34,855 nucleotides of DNA from contig CADCPM010000015.1 of NCBI GenBank assembly GCA_902803315.1, positions 1 through 34,855 of the forward strand, in the 5' to 3' direction. Shown here one piece after another: positions 8,215 through 16,100 of the stretch; the stretch's first letter is position 1; each line of letters opens with the position of its first letter. Source of the DNA: an uncultured Coriobacteriaceae bacterium. Lineage in GTDB: Bacteria; Actinomycetota; Coriobacteriia; Coriobacteriales; Atopobiaceae. The position numbers and the translations under genes were made by a program. The notes below the pieces were generated by a model. The model was given only the letters and a program-made list of their open reading frames with translations. It ran no database searches and was not told the DNA's origin.

Positions 8215-9723
8215 CTATTCGTCCAGCAGCGTGAGCTCCACTGCCGCGCGGGTCGCGGCACATACCTTGGCACGCTCGTCGGCCCGTATGCCTGCCACCC
8301 ATACCACGTTTCCGCGCGAATCCGTGCGCACCACAGGCACCCCACCGCGATCGGCGGCAGGGACCTTCGCATCGTTGAGAAGGTCCGACAAGAGCTTGGA
8401 CTGCCCGTGCATGCCGAGCGGGCAAATGACCTCGCCGCGCTGAGGCGCATCCACCCACAGGCGACCTCCCGCCACCGGGTCCACCCCGCACGCCGTCGCA
8501 TCGAGCAGCACGGACTCCCCCATCCACTCGCTGCCGTGAGTGCGAGCCAGCGCCACGACGTCCACGTCAGGCGATAGCCTGCGCACGCGCGCCTGCAGAA
8601 TGCGGCCGTCTTCCAGCTCCAACGTTCCCGGAACGTCGATCCAAGCACCCGAGAGCCCCGGTTGCGCGTCATGCGCGCGCAGGAACAGCAAGCCATACTC
8701 CACACGCGCATCGATGGCCAACGGAAGCGCCACCGACCCTTTGCCAGCTGCCACCAACCGGAGCACCGACTCCACATGACGCGCCTCGAGCCGCACGTCG
8801 GGACACAAAAGCAGAAGCGCCTGTCTTACGACCCTGCGGGCAAGCACGACCTCCGACGCAGCCAGACGCACGGCGTCGAGGGCACGCATCCCGTGCGCGC
8901 TCCGTCGCGTAAGGTCGCGCAGCATCTTGGCCGCCTGGGCATGTAGGTACGAGTCCTCATCCGAAAGGATGTCGCAAGTGGTGGAGAGGCTCGCGGTAAC
9001 CCGCGAGTTCTTTTGCTCAACGACGGGCATCACCTCATGGCGCACGAACGCCCTCAAGTAACGCGTATCCTCATTGGTGGCGTCCTCGCGCCATACGATG
9101 CCCCTCATGCGAAGCAAATCGCACAGCTCTTGATGCGTACGCTCGAGCAGCGGCCGAACGATGCGGTTCCTGCGTCGAGGAATCGACGAGAGGCCCGCCG
9201 GTCCCGTGCCGCGTATGGCATTCATGAAGAAGGTCTCGGCACGGTCGTTGGCCGTGTGCGCCGTTACGATGCGTGCCGCGGAACGCGGGGTGCCGAACTC
9301 CTGGCTCAGCTCGTTCGCCAGCTTCGCGGCAGCCGAGTAACGAACTTCTCGGCCCACGTTCTCCTCGTTCCCCGCTGCCCCTTGTGACGCGGCGAGGGCG
9401 GCAACGTCGACGCGCTCCACGCTGCAGGGAATGCCATATCGCTGGGCCAAAGAGCGCACGAACTCCTCATCCTCCTGGGCATCCACGCCGCGAAGCCCAT
9501 GGTTCACATGCAGCACGTGCAATCGCTCCCGCGCAATGCGAGCCTCACCCCGCCCGTCGTCGATGTCGAGCGTGGACGTAGCGGCAAGCACCAAAAGCGC
9601 CGTTGAGTCCGCGCCTCCCGACACCATGAGCACCACTGGCGCACGCAACTCGGGATCGGCATAGCCAGAGGGGCGCTCGAAGCGCTGTGCACCCGTTGCA
9701 TATCTGCGACTCACGCTCGGCAT
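8215..9723 (-). CDS. tilS: tRNA(Ile)-lysidine synthase
   Basis: Converts the wobble cytidine of tRNA-Ile (CAU) to lysidine, making it read AUA codons; cytoplasmic and essential in most bacteria. The 502-residue protein carries the ATP-pyrophosphatase signature SGGADS at 35-40, the HVNHGLRG segment that follows it in TilS, and RGTGPAGLSSIPRRR with later LLERT, typical of the catalytic domain. The C-terminal third fits the TilS tRNA-binding domains. The start at 9723 has GGAGG seven bases upstream. It is divergent from walJ with 95 bases between them. The usual downstream partners hpt and ftsH are not here; a lipoprotein peptidase follows instead. Confidence 0.93.
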   Translation of the reverse strand: MPSVSRRYATGAQRFERPSGYADPELRAPVVLMVSGGADSTALLVLAATSTLDIDDGRGEARIARERLHVLHVNHGLRGVDAQEDEEFVRSLAQRYGIPCSVERVDVAALAASQGAAGNEENVGREVRYSAAAKLANELSQEFGTPRSAARIVTAHTANDRAETFFMNAIRGTGPAGLSSIPRRRNRIVRPLLERTHQELCDLLRMRGIVWREDATNEDTRYLRAFVRHEVMPVVEQKNSRVTASLSTTCDILSDEDSYLHAQAAKMLRDLTRRSAHGMRALDAVRLAASEVVLARRVVRQALLLLCPDVRLEARHVESVLRLVAAGKGSVALPLAIDARVEYGLLFLRAHDAQPGLSGAWIDVPGTLELEDGRILQARVRRLSPDVDVVALARTHGSEWMGESVLLDATACGVDPVAGGRLWVDAPQRGEVICPLGMHGQSKLLSDLLNDAKVPAADRGGVPVVRTDSRGNVVWVAGIRADERAKVCAATRAAVELTLLDE

Positions 9724-9818
9724 ACAAGACCTCCTTCACGTTTTCACCGCTTCAGTTTACGGCAAGTGCTATTGTTACGAAACCAGCGAGAAAGGCTTTC
9801 GGGCGATAGGGGCAACGC

Positions 9819-10655
9819 ATGACGCCGCAAATGCATCTTTACGTACTTGCCAGTGGATCCAAGGGGAACGCTGCGGTGGTGGCAGGCCCAGACGGCTCGG
9901 TGCTGGTGGATTGCGGCATCTCTCGTAAGGCGCTTCGCGAGCGCGCAGACGAGGTTGGCTGCAACCTCGAAGATGTGCAGGCCATCCTGGTAACCCACGA
10001 GCATAGCGACCACACCTCCGGATTGCGCGTGATTTGCAACCACTTCGATGGCCCCCTGTACGCCACGGCTGGCACCGCAACCGGACGCAAAGGCCTTTCC
10101 GAGCTTTCCTTCACCTTGGTGGATCACGACGCGACGCTCGATCTGTGCGGCATGCGCATACAGGCGTTCCCCACGTCCCACGACGTCAACGATCCCATGT
10201 GCTTTAGGTTCGAGGTCCGCGGGAACACTCAGGCGGGCGACGATGAGGTGCTTGACGCCCTGGGTTGGGTCAGCGACACCGGCTACCTTACCGACGAGGC
10301 ACTCGACGCGCTCTATGGATGCCGAATCCTCGGGCTCGAGGCCAACCACGACGAGCGTATGCTCGCGACGGGGCACTACCCGGCCTACCTCAAGGCCCGC
10401 ATTGCCTCGGAGGCCGGCCACCTCTCAAACGGACAGGCCGCAAGCGCCCTTCCTCACCTCGTTACGTCGCATACCGAAACCGTCGTCGCACTTCACATTT
10501 CACAGGAGAACAACCGGCCGAGCCTTGCCGTGCGCGCGTTGGCGAAGGCCGTTGGCGCTCAGCCGGCAAACGACACCTTTACCGAGGCACGCACGGACGA
10601 CGGACTGCTCTCCATATGCGCAGCCGCGCAGGACAAGCCCCTTATGGTGTGGTAG
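9819..10655 (+). CDS. walJ: MBL-fold metallo-hydrolase, WalJ/YycJ type
   Basis: Metallo-beta-lactamase-fold hydrolase of the WalJ/YycJ group, thought to act on nucleic acid and linked to cell division and mismatch repair in Firmicutes. The 278-residue protein begins with the family LYVLASGSKGNA, contains the metal site THEHSDH (His60, His62, Asp64, His65), and further metal-ligand positions at TSHDVND and GLEANHD. The start at 9819 has a modest AGGGGC upstream. Its last codons and stop (10633-10656) are the left copy of a 24-bp direct repeat that flanks the genomic island; the gene itself remains complete. Confidence 0.88.
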   Translation: MTPQMHLYVLASGSKGNAAVVAGPDGSVLVDCGISRKALRERADEVGCNLEDVQAILVTHEHSDHTSGLRVICNHFDGPLYATAGTATGRKGLSELSFTLVDHDATLDLCGMRIQAFPTSHDVNDPMCFRFEVRGNTQAGDDEVLDALGWVSDTGYLTDEALDALYGCRILGLEANHDERMLATGHYPAYLKARIASEAGHLSNGQAASALPHLVTSHTETVVALHISQENNRPSLAVRALAKAVGAQPANDTFTEARTDDGLLSICAAAQDKPLMVW

Positions 10656-10656
10656 T
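10633..10656 (+). other. Left attachment-site repeat (attL) of the genomic island
   Basis: These 24 bases, starting ACAAGCCCCTTATGG and covering the final codons and stop of walJ, recur without mismatch at 27593-27616. A duplicated 3' gene end flanking accessory genes is the usual footprint of site-specific integration by a tyrosine recombinase. The two copies are 16,960 bases apart. Confidence 0.85.
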
Positions 10657-10698
10657 TCCGTGAGACAAAAGTGCAGCAAAAGATCGCCAAGTGACTAT

Positions 10699-10969
10699 AT
10701 GACTGAGCAACCACGTTCCAACAACTCTGTACGAGCGGCTACCAAGCTGAGGCCGAAAGCATCTTCTCAAGTCTAGGCATAACCCCTACTGAAGCCATCA
10801 ATGTTTACACAAGTCGGTTACGGAGAAGAGCCCGCCATCCGACGTTCGCCAACAGCATTACAACGCTAAAACCAAAGTCGCCATACGGGAAGCTCATGAT
10901 ATCATCAACGGAAAACCCGCTATATGTTACGACTCGGCCACCTCCATACTCGCATCCCTTGATGAATAA
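10699..10969 (+). pseudogene. RelB/DinJ-family antitoxin remnant
   Basis: Conceptual reading across three frames recovers a RelB/DinJ antitoxin: a short start (MTEQPRSNNS), then AEAESIFSSLGITPTEAINV in another frame, then IREAHDIINGK and YDSATSILASLDE up to the TAA at 10967-10969. The segment with the conserved SLGITPTEAIN and the C-terminal toxin-binding end are both clear, but at least two frameshifts separate them, so no functional antitoxin is made. It lies immediately inside the left boundary of the island. Confidence 0.75.
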
Positions 10970-10979
10970 GATTCTTACA

Positions 10980-11120
10980 TGCATTTAGGCTCGTCATAAC
11001 ATCCCAAATCAAAAAGGACTTCCTGAAGGCCAGCATTCTCGCGCCTTCGAAAGTGCTTGTCCAGGACTGGCGTGCGTGAACCTGAAGAATTGCATAGACT
11101 TCTAATGCGCGAACGACGAG
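10980..11120 (+). pseudogene. Possible RelE/YafQ-family toxin remnant
   Basis: Directly after the antitoxin remnant, bases 10987-11037 read RLVITSQIKKDFLKASI, which resembles the N-terminus of YafQ/RelE toxins (family form: TTSQFKKDLK). The frame soon reaches stops and no conserved catalytic C-terminus can be reconstructed. Gene order matches a dinJ-yafQ pair. The assignment rests on one short segment and on position. Confidence 0.45.
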
Positions 11121-11150
11121 TTCAACAACATCATGAATGGGAGAGACGCC

Positions 11151-12197
11151 ATGACGACTGGTCACGATGGCATACAAACGCAAGACACCGATGTCCTCCA
11201 AAAAAACCTCCAAAAGGCCTATGCAGGCTGGGCGGAAAATGGCTTAAGCGAGCATTTTGCCAGCATGTTCAATCGCGTAGGGAGCGACGAGGCGTTCAAG
11301 GCAGCACAAAGGTCAATCGAGAACCAATGGGCGCAGACCGGAAAGAAAGTTGCCAGCGTCGTAGGCACCAGCACATTGTTCAAACACACCTCCCCCGAAA
11401 TCGAGGCGGCGCTCTCAAAGGCCTTGGAGCAGGTTCCGCGGATGGATACCTCGACCATCCTGCCCCGCTTCGAGCTCCCAACGTGGACCGAACGCTACGA
11501 CGAGACACTGCGATCGTTTGCCACTGGCCTGTCTCCGTTGCTTGAGGTATCCAAGCGCGCATATGACGCCATCGACTGGGAAGCGTGGAGGAGGGTCTAC
11601 GAGACCTGGGGTGACTACGGCTGGATCTTCGTCGATGGCTTGCCGCTATACGAGTCTGAAATGCCTCCGGCAAGCGTGGAGGAGGCGGACCGGATTGCAA
11701 TGTCTCTTCTTCGGGACGATCTGCTCGTCCAGATCATGACACGCGTTTCCGGGAAGTCCGAAGAGGACCCCGACTTTGAAGAGGCCGCGTGGCTGTTCGA
11801 CAACGGTCACTACAAGCCATGCGCCATGATGGTCTGTGCGCTCGTAGACGGAGCGCTGATTCGCCGAGACGAGCCTGGCACAACAGCGGGAGAGAAGGGC
11901 TGGACTTGCCGCAGAAGAAGTGGCGGGCATTCGGCCCAGCTTCTGGTGGACAGGCTGCCAGCGGTCGGTTTCTCCGTGCTCGACTATGCGAACGTGGCCA
12001 GAGTGTATAGATACTTTTTCAAGGACGGCAGAGACTTTGAGCCTACGCGCGAAGGCGAGCTGAACAGGAACTTCCTCTCCCACGGCATGGCCACCAAGCC
12101 AGTGGGTCGCGTCTCGTGCGTAAAGCTCTTCCTGCTGCTTGATGCCATCCTAGATTGCGTATCCCAATCGCCTTCTGGTCAGCCGGCCAACTTTTGA
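11151..12197 (+). CDS. Uncharacterised protein with C-terminal HEPN-like motif
   Basis: Function not known. The 348-residue protein is soluble, with a helical N-terminal half and a C-terminal part of the type seen in abortive-infection and HEPN proteins. The segment NRNFLSHG near residue 315 matches the HEPN nuclease pattern R-x4-H, followed by a hydrophobic helix (VKLFLLLDAILD). HEPN proteins are often RNases in toxin-antitoxin or phage-defence systems, so a defence role fits its place in the island, but the match is to a short motif only. The start at 11151 has GGGAG seven bases upstream; the ATG at 11133 lacks one. Single plus-strand gene; a stand-alone effector, or one paired with the decayed antitoxin before it, cannot be distinguished. 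Confidence 0.6.
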   Translation: MTTGHDGIQTQDTDVLQKNLQKAYAGWAENGLSEHFASMFNRVGSDEAFKAAQRSIENQWAQTGKKVASVVGTSTLFKHTSPEIEAALSKALEQVPRMDTSTILPRFELPTWTERYDETLRSFATGLSPLLEVSKRAYDAIDWEAWRRVYETWGDYGWIFVDGLPLYESEMPPASVEEADRIAMSLLRDDLLVQIMTRVSGKSEEDPDFEEAAWLFDNGHYKPCAMMVCALVDGALIRRDEPGTTAGEKGWTCRRRSGGHSAQLLVDRLPAVGFSVLDYANVARVYRYFFKDGRDFEPTREGELNRNFLSHGMATKPVGRVSCVKLFLLLDAILDCVSQSPSGQPANF

Positions 12198-12297
12198 CGT
12201 GGTACGTCTATCTAGATAGCATGGCACTCACGGGCAGAGCGCCTGTCTGTCCTACGCAACAGTGCTATTGAGAGCTTTCCTCTTCGTCATCCTGCGG

Positions 12298-12906
12298 TCA
12301 ATCGTAGACCACGTTCCCCGTCTCCTCCCAGTGCGGCAGCATCGCGTCGTAGACGTCCGTCTTCGACGTCCAGTCCCACTCCCGTACCTCGTCCACGCTA
12401 TCCAGGCGCCTGCAGTCGGGAAAGAAGTCCAGAAGGACGCCGGTGACGGCGTTGTCCAACCGCATAAACAACCGGCGACGCTCGCTGTCGTCGAGCTCTG
12501 CGAACTGGTTCTCATCCACGCCATGCATCATCAGGGTGTTCATGACATGGCGATACGTGCCGAGCTCCTCCTGCAGCTTCATGGAGTACGGGTGTTTCTC
12601 GGGGCTGAGGTACGTCGAGCGCAGGTATTCCCGGTCATCCTCGTCGTCCAAATATCCGAGCGCCGGAGCGTACTCGGTGCCGGAGAGGTAGGGCGGGTAC
12701 ACGTCCAGCTTCCTCGCTATGGCGTCGAGCAGCTTCGGGGATATTGCGCCGTCCAGCATCGCCCTCCTGATCGTCCTCTCGTGCCACCCGACATAGTTGA
12801 CCGACCCCTCGTCCCCGAGGCTCCTCACGCTCACCCTCTTCTGCCTGAGGACCCACTTGAACCACTCCGGGTCCAGGGGCACCTTCTCGACCCTTCTGTT
12901 CGCCAT
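12298..12906 (-). CDS. Helix-turn-helix protein, probable regulator
   Basis: A 202-residue protein. The first 75 residues fit a lambda-repressor-like helix-turn-helix: WVLRQKRVSVRSLGDEG, then HERTIRRAMLDGAISPKLLDAIARKLDV and PYLSGTE, a layout typical of XRE-type DNA-binding domains. The rest is acidic and helical, without a recognised domain. The start at 12906 follows TTGGAGTGAAG; the frame continues upstream to 12999 without a ribosome binding site. It is divergent from the 117-residue gene at 13050, with overlapping promoters between them, so it may regulate both itself and that gene. Lower GC in the intergenic DNA suggests acquired DNA. Confidence 0.65.
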   Translation of the reverse strand: MANRRVEKVPLDPEWFKWVLRQKRVSVRSLGDEGSVNYVGWHERTIRRAMLDGAISPKLLDAIARKLDVYPPYLSGTEYAPALGYLDDEDDREYLRSTYLSPEKHPYSMKLQEELGTYRHVMNTLMMHGVDENQFAELDDSERRRLFMRLDNAVTGVLLDFFPDCRRLDSVDEVREWDWTSKTDVYDAMLPHWEETGNVVYD

Positions 12907-12928
12907 CTTCACTCCAATTTCATACATG

Positions 12929-12978
12929 ATAATTAATGTCATTATTAAGTTGACAACAGTATCGTCTTCTGACACTAT
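12929..12978. promoter_or_regulatory. Overlapping divergent promoters sharing one -35 site
   Basis: On the plus strand TTGACA (12950-12955) is followed after 17 bases by CACTAT (12973-12978), pointing to the gene at 13050. On the minus strand TTGTCA (complement of 12951-12956) is followed after 16 bases by AATTAT (complement of 12929-12934), pointing to the HTH gene. The two -35 elements occupy the same bases, so polymerases would exclude one another. The adjacent TTAATGTCATTATTAA (12933-12948) is a near-palindrome and a possible operator. Confidence 0.5.
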
Positions 12979-13049
12979 CATAGCTGAATAGCGTGCCATT
13001 GTGAACCTATGTCACGCATCGTGAGAGATACGACAAAGAAGGGGGCGTC

Positions 13050-13403
13050 ATGGACAGAAAAGAGAAGCTCGAAAAGAAGGCCGTCATCGGGGAGTCCATC
13101 GACCTCGCCAACGGACGGTTCAAGGACGACGAGGTTGACACGCTCTATGATCTCGTGACGAGGCGGGACGAGTACGACGGGACGTCGCGCACCTATAGAA
13201 GCAGCCACGACGACTGGTGCTCCGAGGGAAGGTACACCCGCCACACGGAGGACACGTACACGCTAGTAAGCGACGAGGACGGGATTCGCATCGATTGGCA
13301 CGAGCACTATTGGGACGATGACGGAAGCGGCTTTGGCGACTACCACGAGACCTATAACACCGGCAGAGGCATACTTGGCGCGTTGGGCAAGCTCTTCGGC
13401 TAA
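13050..13403 (+). CDS. Small acidic hypothetical protein
   Basis: Not recognised. The 117-residue product is soluble and highly charged: a basic N-terminus (MDRKEKLEKKA), a run of Asp, Glu, Tyr and Arg through the middle including HEHYWDDDGSGFGDYHE, and a short hydrophobic glycine-containing C-terminus (GRGILGALGKLFG) that could form an amphipathic helix. The start at 13050 follows AAGAAGGGGG. It is divergent from the HTH gene, shares overlapping promoters with it, and precedes the DUF3825-like gene by 112 bases, so the three may form one unit. Confidence 0.6.
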   Translation: MDRKEKLEKKAVIGESIDLANGRFKDDEVDTLYDLVTRRDEYDGTSRTYRSSHDDWCSEGRYTRHTEDTYTLVSDEDGIRIDWHEHYWDDDGSGFGDYHETYNTGRGILGALGKLFG

Positions 13404-13515
13404 CTGTAGACACGCCGAGGCGTCGGTTGCCACGGCAATGCCCTCTGGGTGCGGAAGACGGGTTAGAGAATGCGGACGGACGGAGATGGTGTTCATGGCT
13501 ACTAGGAGGCTCCCC

Positions 13516-14730
13516 ATGCAGGAGATTAGCGGATCTCTGGAGGACTTCGCCGATATTCCCGAGAAGACGCTGGGGTTCCTAGTCCGGAACCTTCCCGAGG
13601 GCTCGGACCCGCTGGAACTCGTGCTGTCCAGTTGGGACGAGGGCTGGCGGGCAGGGAGGTGGACCGACTCTGGCGGAAAGGTCACCTTCCCCATCATCGG
13701 AGGCGCTCGTGGCGACCTCGTCGGCGTGCTAGTCCCCAACCGCAACGATGGCCTGCCGTGGCGGCTCCACTATGCAGGCGTAGACAAGCAGAACGCGCTA
13801 GACGCCATATGGCGCAAGTCGCCCGTGCCGCCATCGCTATACCACTTGGCGTACATCGATTGGAGCAGGCTATGCTCTCCGACTGGCGGCGCGCTTCCCG
13901 AGACCGGTACACTGCACGAGAGCTGGGGGTTCTCGAGGGGGGACATCTCCGTCTTCAAGTCGTATCTCTACCAGACGTATACGCGGCTAGTCTACGAGGG
14001 CAAGGTCCTCGTGTCGGACAAGTATGGACTTCTCGTGTTCAACAGCGGGCTCGTGACACCGTCCTACGACGACGTCTACCTATGCTTCGAGAGGGACGAA
14101 GACAGCAGGTCGGGATGGAGCTACGCCGGGAGCTGTGTAGCCGGCGAGAGCGGACTGGGCAAAAGGTTGCTCGACGCGTTCCACGACCTCCCAGGGCGTG
14201 CGGAGTACGTCTCCGACATCGCGGACGTAGTGTTCGATGGGTCGCGTGCCGTCGTGCCCGACTACCGGCACATAGTCGCCGACAGGATCGGCCGCTTCCC
14301 AGCTGGCTATCTCGACCGGCGTCTCCTCGGCTTCCCCGACCTCGCGCAGGAGCTTGACGACGCACGCGCGATGAAGGAAAGGGGCATCCGCGGCGCCGAT
14401 GAGGCATTTCAGCGCATAGGGGCCTTCGTGTGGGAGGAGAACTCCCTTAGAAACGGAATACGCGGCGATTTGGATGCCGCCCTCAGGAAGGCGTCTCGCC
14501 GGGCGCAGTGGAACTTCCGAACGGCTATTCCGGCATACTACCCGAGACGCAACTCCATGGGGTTCCTTCTCCCCTTATGCATGGAGAACGAGGACGTCGC
14601 AGACCTCGTCATGGTGACAAGTCTCAGCCGTGCGGGAACGTATATAGGCGAGACCGTCCTCGACATGAGGATGGCATACACGAACGCCCGCCTCGTGAAT
14701 CGTCTCGAGAGCGAGTGGCTTCACGCATAG
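13516..14730 (+). CDS. DUF3825-like protein
   Basis: A 404-residue protein resembling DUF3825 proteins, a family of unknown activity sometimes joined to RNA-binding OST-HTH/LOTUS domains. Visible family traits are LKSY/YLYQTYTRLVYEG near residue 155, LLVFNSGLVTPSYDDVYLCFE near 175, and a C-terminal LPLCM...LVMVTSLSRAGTYIGETVLDMRMAYTNARL that fits the conserved end. The start at 13516 has AGGAGG six bases upstream; an ATG at 13495 has a weaker site, and the frame reaches 13318 by running through the preceding gene. No membrane segments. Placed in a defence island, an RNA-related role is plausible but unproven. Confidence 0.6.
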   Translation: MQEISGSLEDFADIPEKTLGFLVRNLPEGSDPLELVLSSWDEGWRAGRWTDSGGKVTFPIIGGARGDLVGVLVPNRNDGLPWRLHYAGVDKQNALDAIWRKSPVPPSLYHLAYIDWSRLCSPTGGALPETGTLHESWGFSRGDISVFKSYLYQTYTRLVYEGKVLVSDKYGLLVFNSGLVTPSYDDVYLCFERDEDSRSGWSYAGSCVAGESGLGKRLLDAFHDLPGRAEYVSDIADVVFDGSRAVVPDYRHIVADRIGRFPAGYLDRRLLGFPDLAQELDDARAMKERGIRGADEAFQRIGAFVWEENSLRNGIRGDLDAALRKASRRAQWNFRTAIPAYYPRRNSMGFLLPLCMENEDVADLVMVTSLSRAGTYIGETVLDMRMAYTNARLVNRLESEWLHA

Positions 14731-14772
14731 GGAAAGATCGCTGGAGCAAGAGGCACTCTCGCGAATGAAGAC

Positions 14773-14839
14773 GAGGCGCATTCCTTTTGATCGCGCGCCT
14801 CTTTCCAGATTCGCGGCAGACGCGGGTCTCCGCGTCTGG
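14773..14839 (+). terminator. Weak hairpins after the DUF3825-like gene
   Basis: GAGGCGC (14773-14779) pairs with GCGCCTC (14795-14801), followed by TTT, and CAGACGCGG pairs with CCGCGTCTG just beyond (14818-14839, four-base loop). One or both may end the transcript of the gene stopping at 14730. The 14731-14974 stretch otherwise holds no supported gene. Confidence 0.4.
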
Positions 14840-14974
14840 CAACTGCCCCATTGCATCTACCGCCACGGAATCGCAAACCAGGAAGATCGGCTACATCCCA
14901 ACCTTTGGTAACATGGTCATGCAAGGTGGCGAGTAGATACGCCAATTCGCAGCGGACACACATGGAGGCCTAGC

Positions 14975-15979
14975 ATGAAGCCTAACTCATACCTCATCCG
15001 AGCGGGACGCGGCGGAGTGCTCGCAGGCGAGTGGCTGGAGATGTCGATCGTCTCCATCGGCTTCGGAGCGGGCGGCATCGAGCTCGTCGGCAGAACGCAC
15101 CAGGAGATCAAGGACGACTACGCGAGGACGCACGACGGACTCTCCCCGCAGATGGTGGCGAGCCACGCAGGCATGCTCTACCGCTTCGCCAACGAGATGC
15201 GGGTGGGCGCGGCCGTCGTGACGTACGACCCCAGCACCCGCCTCTACCACATCGGCAGGGTCGTCGGCGAGTGCGAGCCCGCGAACGAGGCACTGCTCGA
15301 CAACGGCGAGATGCACGTCCGCAGGGTGGTCTGGGAGAAGGAGGCCCCGCGCGACCTCCTGTCGAAGTCGGCCAAGGCGAGGCTGGGCAGCATCTCCACG
15401 CTCTTCTCGGTCTCTGACGAGGTCCTGCAGGAGCTCCTCGCCGCCGCAGACGCTCCCGAGGGCTCTGCGCCCGCGACCGGCCCGGACGACACCGAGGACG
15501 AGGCGGATGACTCCACGTCCATAACCGAGGACGAGGCCATCGAGAAGATCAAGGACCGCGTGCGCGAGTTCTCATGGGAGGACATGGAGCTGCTGGTCGC
15601 GGGTCTCCTGAGGTCCATGGGCTACAGGACGCACATGACCAGCAAGGGCGCCGACGGCGGCCGTGACGTCATCGCCTCGCCCGACGGGTTCGGCCTCTCG
15701 CAGCCGAGGATCGTGGCCGAGGTCAAGCACCGCCAGAAGCAGATGGACTCCGAGAAGGTCCGCGCCTTCGTGGGCACGCTGCGCGACTCCGACACCGGCC
15801 TCTACGTCTCGACGGGCGGGTTCACCAAGGACGCCAGGCTGGAGGCGCAGCGGGCGGCGCGTCCCATACATCTCATGGACCTCGACCAGCTCGTGCGGGC
15901 TCTCGTCGAGAGGTACGAGAGCGCCGACGACGAGACGCGAAGGCTGCTGCCGCTCGTGAGGATCTACCTGCCCGCGTAA
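14975..15979 (+). CDS. Mrr-type restriction endonuclease with N-terminal recognition domain
   Basis: A 334-residue nuclease. The C-terminal half is an Mrr_cat PD-(D/E)xK domain: GADGGRD with Asp231, then AEVKHR with Glu249 and Lys251, and TGGFTKDA beyond, all in the expected order. The N-terminal 120 residues begin SYLIRAGRGG and continue into VSIGFGAGG, a PUA/EVE-like module found ahead of nuclease domains in type IV restriction enzymes, which probably senses a modified base. An acidic linker (about 155-180) joins the two. Type IV enzymes cut modified foreign DNA and need no methylase. The start at 14975 has GGAGG upstream. Codon use is extremely GC-rich compared with the neighbouring hsd genes, suggesting separate acquisition. 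Confidence 0.85.
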   Translation: MKPNSYLIRAGRGGVLAGEWLEMSIVSIGFGAGGIELVGRTHQEIKDDYARTHDGLSPQMVASHAGMLYRFANEMRVGAAVVTYDPSTRLYHIGRVVGECEPANEALLDNGEMHVRRVVWEKEAPRDLLSKSAKARLGSISTLFSVSDEVLQELLAAADAPEGSAPATGPDDTEDEADDSTSITEDEAIEKIKDRVREFSWEDMELLVAGLLRSMGYRTHMTSKGADGGRDVIASPDGFGLSQPRIVAEVKHRQKQMDSEKVRAFVGTLRDSDTGLYVSTGGFTKDARLEAQRAARPIHLMDLDQLVRALVERYESADDETRRLLPLVRIYLPA

Positions 15980-16100
15980 TAGCGGGCGCTCATCAATATG
16001 AGTACCCTCATGGCTATGCAACACTGCTTCCGAATCGACGTCATCTCACATAATGCTCATGGGCATCGTTGTCGTACTAGCATCCGTCCGAGAGGTGCGC
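15980..16100. other. Convergent gap between the Mrr-type gene and hsdR
   Basis: GCCCGC and GCGGGC around the Mrr-type stop codon could form a six-base-pair hairpin. Nothing else is recognisable in this short stretch. Confidence 0.3.

Noticed and set aside
8127..8777. N-terminal extension of the M13 peptidase frame
   Set aside because: It lies in tilS in another frame and is rich in Arg, Trp and Cys; the real start has a ribosome binding site and lipoprotein signal.
11057..11545. 162-residue plus-strand frame overlapping the HEPN-like gene
   Set aside because: Different frame from the 348-residue protein, rich in Arg and His, no ribosome binding site.
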